From positions 5,810,201-5,874,200 of the forward strand of contig OY979726.1 of assembly GCA_963855995.1 (NCBI GenBank): a DNA stretch of 64,000 nt, given 5' to 3'. Below are positions 61,955-64,000 of the stretch, one piece after another. Each line of letters opens with the position of its first letter. Position 1 is the stretch's first letter. This DNA is from Muricea muricata. Its lineage: Eukaryota; Cnidaria; Anthozoa; Malacalcyonacea; Plexauridae. A model generated the notes under the pieces. The model was given only the letters and a program-made list of their open reading frames with translations. It was not told the origin of the DNA and did no database searches. The position numbers were made by a program, and so were the translations under genes.

Positions 61955-62078
61955 TGACGTCAATGCGGATTTGAAATGTTACACGAAATTTTATTAGTTC
62001 AGGGAAAATGTTGAGCCAATCAAATTTCATAACATTTTTTCTCGCATGACGTCATTATAAGAAGGTCTATTTATAAAA
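61955..62078 (+). promoter_or_regulatory. Core promoter of J-domain gene
   Basis: Two perfect CRE palindromes TGACGTCA (61955-61962 and 62047-62054), a CCAAT box (62016-62020) and a TATA-like TATTTATAAAA (62068-62078), in an order and spacing that fit a promoter with transcription starting near 62100. A 5'UTR exon then ends at a GTAAGT donor (62212). Confidence 0.55.
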
Positions 62079-62211
62079 ACATACATCATATCAATGTTAC
62101 AGCTTTATAAATTCTGCGTTTCTTCGAAATTTAATTACAGTTAAACAAAATTCTCTCTTGATACGTTTAGCTAAAATATTTGCTGAAAATAGAGAAATAT
62201 ATAGAGGAAAG

Positions 62212-62436
62212 GTAAGTAAACATCAAAATGTTAGAACCATTTTCCAAAAAAGAAGTAAGTCTGTAGTAATTGTCTCACTGATGCCAGCAATGTCTGGGTT
62301 TATATTCTCGCTTTAAGTTCGATATTTGGCATTCAAACGCCAACTGTATGCAGGTAGTTATAGCTATTAAGCTGATCCGGTTATGAACAGGCCTCGTTTA
62401 ACAGTGTTTCCATAATTTCATACAATTTTTTTACAG
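62212..62436 (+). other. 5'UTR intron of J-domain gene
   Basis: Donor AAAG|GTAAGT at 62211/62212 and acceptor TTTTTTTACAG|C at 62436/62437, with a pyrimidine tract. The start codon follows 17 bp after the acceptor. Confidence 0.65.
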
Positions 62437-62453
62437 CTTTATCAATTGCAACG

Positions 62454-63929
62454 ATGGCACAATTCCAGGACCCCGGATACAGCTCGATTTTAGTTAAAAA
62501 CGACACGAGCGAGTCAGAAGTTTTTCTGTTTGTGTATCCTCGTGGTAGATGGTTTCCTGTTTACTGGATAAGTTATAAATCACAAACTATTCAAGCAGGA
62601 AAGAGATATTTGTACAGGTCTGCAAAAAACTTTAAGTATGAGGTTAGACTAAAAAGTCGAACCGATAAAAGACGAATAATTGTACCTCCTACAATGTGGA
62701 CGCACAACAAACGGTTGCTCATTACTGACGAAGGCAGTGTTATTGAAGATGACCTGTCAAAATATCCTTGGGAACACCAGATGTGTGTTAGATGGAATAA
62801 TATGAGGGAAGAAACTTCAGAGAAACATGGATGCAACCTTTATGCCATTTTAGGACTTGATATGAGAGAAGTTCGAAAGGAGTCGTTAGAAGAACAGGAT
62901 AGGATAATTAGACAGGCTTTCCGACGTCGGATGTTTGACTGTCATCCTGATCGTAATCGAATGCAAGATAATCATTTATGCCAGGAAATAACATATGCCT
63001 ATAGTATTTTGGGACACCATGAGAAAAGAGCACAATATAATGATTTAGCTGATTACAACAGTGGCTGGCTATCCAAGTCTAAGTGGAAAGCTATATTTAA
63101 ACCTGAAGCACATGGAAAATCTGAAAAACTAAGAAGAATCGGACTTTTATTGCTTTCTAGTCTAAGTGTAGTTGGAGGAGTGGTATTAAGCTTCATGACT
63201 GCAGGATTAGCAGCTCCTGCTGTTATTGGTTGGAATGTTGTTGTTGGTGCATTAATAGGAGGAGGGATTCAAAGTGCTCAAAGAACAGTAAGCTATGATT
63301 CAATTGCTAATGGTGTTAGTATGAAAAAGTTTCTTCAAAGTTATGCATTTGGGGCAGGGTTTGGTGCAGTTGCTGGTGTGGCTACAGCGGGAATTGCCTC
63401 AGCGATGGTTGGAGTTGGAAGTTCTGCTGTCTCTGTTGCTGAATTGTCTGTACTTGAACTGCTTCAAAATGGAGCAGCAACTGGTTCTGTTAATGGGGCA
63501 TTAGCTTTACTAGCATCAGATGCAGATCAGGCATTTGTTGATGGAAAAAAGGTCACTTGGAAAGAGGTTGCATGTCATGCAATTCTTGGTGGCTTGACAG
63601 GGGCAGCTGCTGGTGCAGGAGGTGGACTATTAACCAAAGGAATTCATGTTAAAGCCTCAGCTGTCACTGTTGAAGGAGAAGTAGTAGAGCAAGGCTTCAA
63701 CAAATTTGTAACCAAATATGCTGTCAGACATGCACCGACTATAGGGAAAATTGCTGAAGGAGCAAAAAGAAAAACATTGAATGCAGGGATCGATGTTATT
63801 GAAGAAAGTTTGAAAAACGAACCAGAAGCATACTCTCCTGATACAAGGGAAAATGTTCCTGAAAAGCCCAATGAAAAAGACACCAATCTTGAAGAAGCAA
63901 TATTCAAATTATATGATGAAAGGAGGTAA
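62454..63929 (+). CDS. J-domain protein with glycine-zipper segments (491 aa)
   Basis: Intact single coding exon from ATG 62454. Residues ~10-80 look like a beta-rich domain (SSILVKNDTSESEVFLFVYP), unrecognised. A DnaJ-type J domain spans ~127-200 with the Hsp70-stimulating HPD at 164-166 (DCHPDRNRM) and a helix-IV end YNDLADY. From ~228 come hydrophobic, glycine-rich segments (LLLLSSLSVVGGVV, GALIGGGIQSA, FGAGFGAVAGVATAG, then LGGLTGAAAGAGGG), two of which share a GxxxA...VSMKK/VTWKE...G pattern and may be an internal duplication. The tail is charged and acidic. The J domain implies partnership with Hsp70; the glycine-zipper part implies membrane insertion or oligomerisation. That architecture recalls immune or effector proteins, but no function is proven. 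Confidence 0.85.
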   Translation: MAQFQDPGYSSILVKNDTSESEVFLFVYPRGRWFPVYWISYKSQTIQAGKRYLYRSAKNFKYEVRLKSRTDKRRIIVPPTMWTHNKRLLITDEGSVIEDDLSKYPWEHQMCVRWNNMREETSEKHGCNLYAILGLDMREVRKESLEEQDRIIRQAFRRRMFDCHPDRNRMQDNHLCQEITYAYSILGHHEKRAQYNDLADYNSGWLSKSKWKAIFKPEAHGKSEKLRRIGLLLLSSLSVVGGVVLSFMTAGLAAPAVIGWNVVVGALIGGGIQSAQRTVSYDSIANGVSMKKFLQSYAFGAGFGAVAGVATAGIASAMVGVGSSAVSVAELSVLELLQNGAATGSVNGALALLASDADQAFVDGKKVTWKEVACHAILGGLTGAAAGAGGGLLTKGIHVKASAVTVEGEVVEQGFNKFVTKYAVRHAPTIGKIAEGAKRKTLNAGIDVIEESLKNEPEAYSPDTRENVPEKPNEKDTNLEEAIFKLYDERR

Positions 63930-64000
63930 TTATTTGATTGAAGCAAATAACTTATCCATCACATGAGTTTGAAGAAGGTGTTCTGTTACTTGTTGGCTTT
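63930..64000 (+). other. 3' flank of J-domain gene
   Basis: First 71 bases after the stop; no AATAAA yet. The UTR continues beyond the window. Confidence 0.4.

Overview
The window is animal (metazoan) nuclear DNA: AT-rich, with spliced genes, GT-AG introns, very long introns and a very high density of transposons. The host gene content (a GLUT/trehalose-type sugar transporter, a J-domain protein) and the transposon families (a TTAA-target element with a three-exon transposase, a P2X7-intracellular-domain-like reading frame, a MULE with SWIM and PHD domains, Ty3/gypsy, hAT, mariner-like) suggest a marine invertebrate. A cnidarian is my best guess. That is an inference from remembered family distributions, not something the sequence proves.

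Layout. 0-8 kb holds two complete DNA elements. The first is at 722-4694, with inverted repeats made of AT-rich tandem repeats, a 6-bp target duplication and decayed virus-like/Polinton-like coding remnants. The second is at 6145-7948, with TTAA flanks, 27-bp termini and a minus-strand exon resembling the P2X7 intracellular (ballast) domain. 8.4-25 kb is a nest of inverted repeats. At its core is a 6.7-kb TTAA-flanked element (9607-16343) with ~690-bp terminal inverted repeats. Three minus-strand exons inside it join in frame into a predicted 1154-residue transposase. 25.3-27 kb is a dead hAT transposase. 28.3-33.7 kb is a decayed multi-exon gene in which a Ulp1/SENP-type protease appears to be spliced in frame onto a MULE transposase carrying SWIM and PHD zinc-binding domains.

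34.3-61.1 kb is a diverged tandem segmental duplication carrying two copies of a sugar transporter. The downstream copy (exons 48139-59051, 470 aa) is complete. The upstream copy (35929-41823) keeps three intact exons but lacks exon 1, because its homology begins inside intron 1. Each copy serves as an empty-site control for insertions in the other. Insertions with clear boundaries are an 807-bp element with a 3-bp duplication, a 547-bp hAT-type MITE with an 8-bp duplication, and a mariner-like MITE interrupted by a young Ty3/gypsy retrotransposon (53010-57685; identical 125-bp LTRs, intact 1406-aa Gag-Pol).

61.5-64 kb holds a hairpin MITE, then a promoter with CRE, CCAAT and TATA-like motifs, a 5'UTR intron and an intact 491-aa J-domain protein with glycine-zipper hydrophobic segments. 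The confident host genes are the transporter pair and the J-domain gene; almost everything else is transposon-derived. All exon joins are read from sequence and phase only, without transcript evidence.
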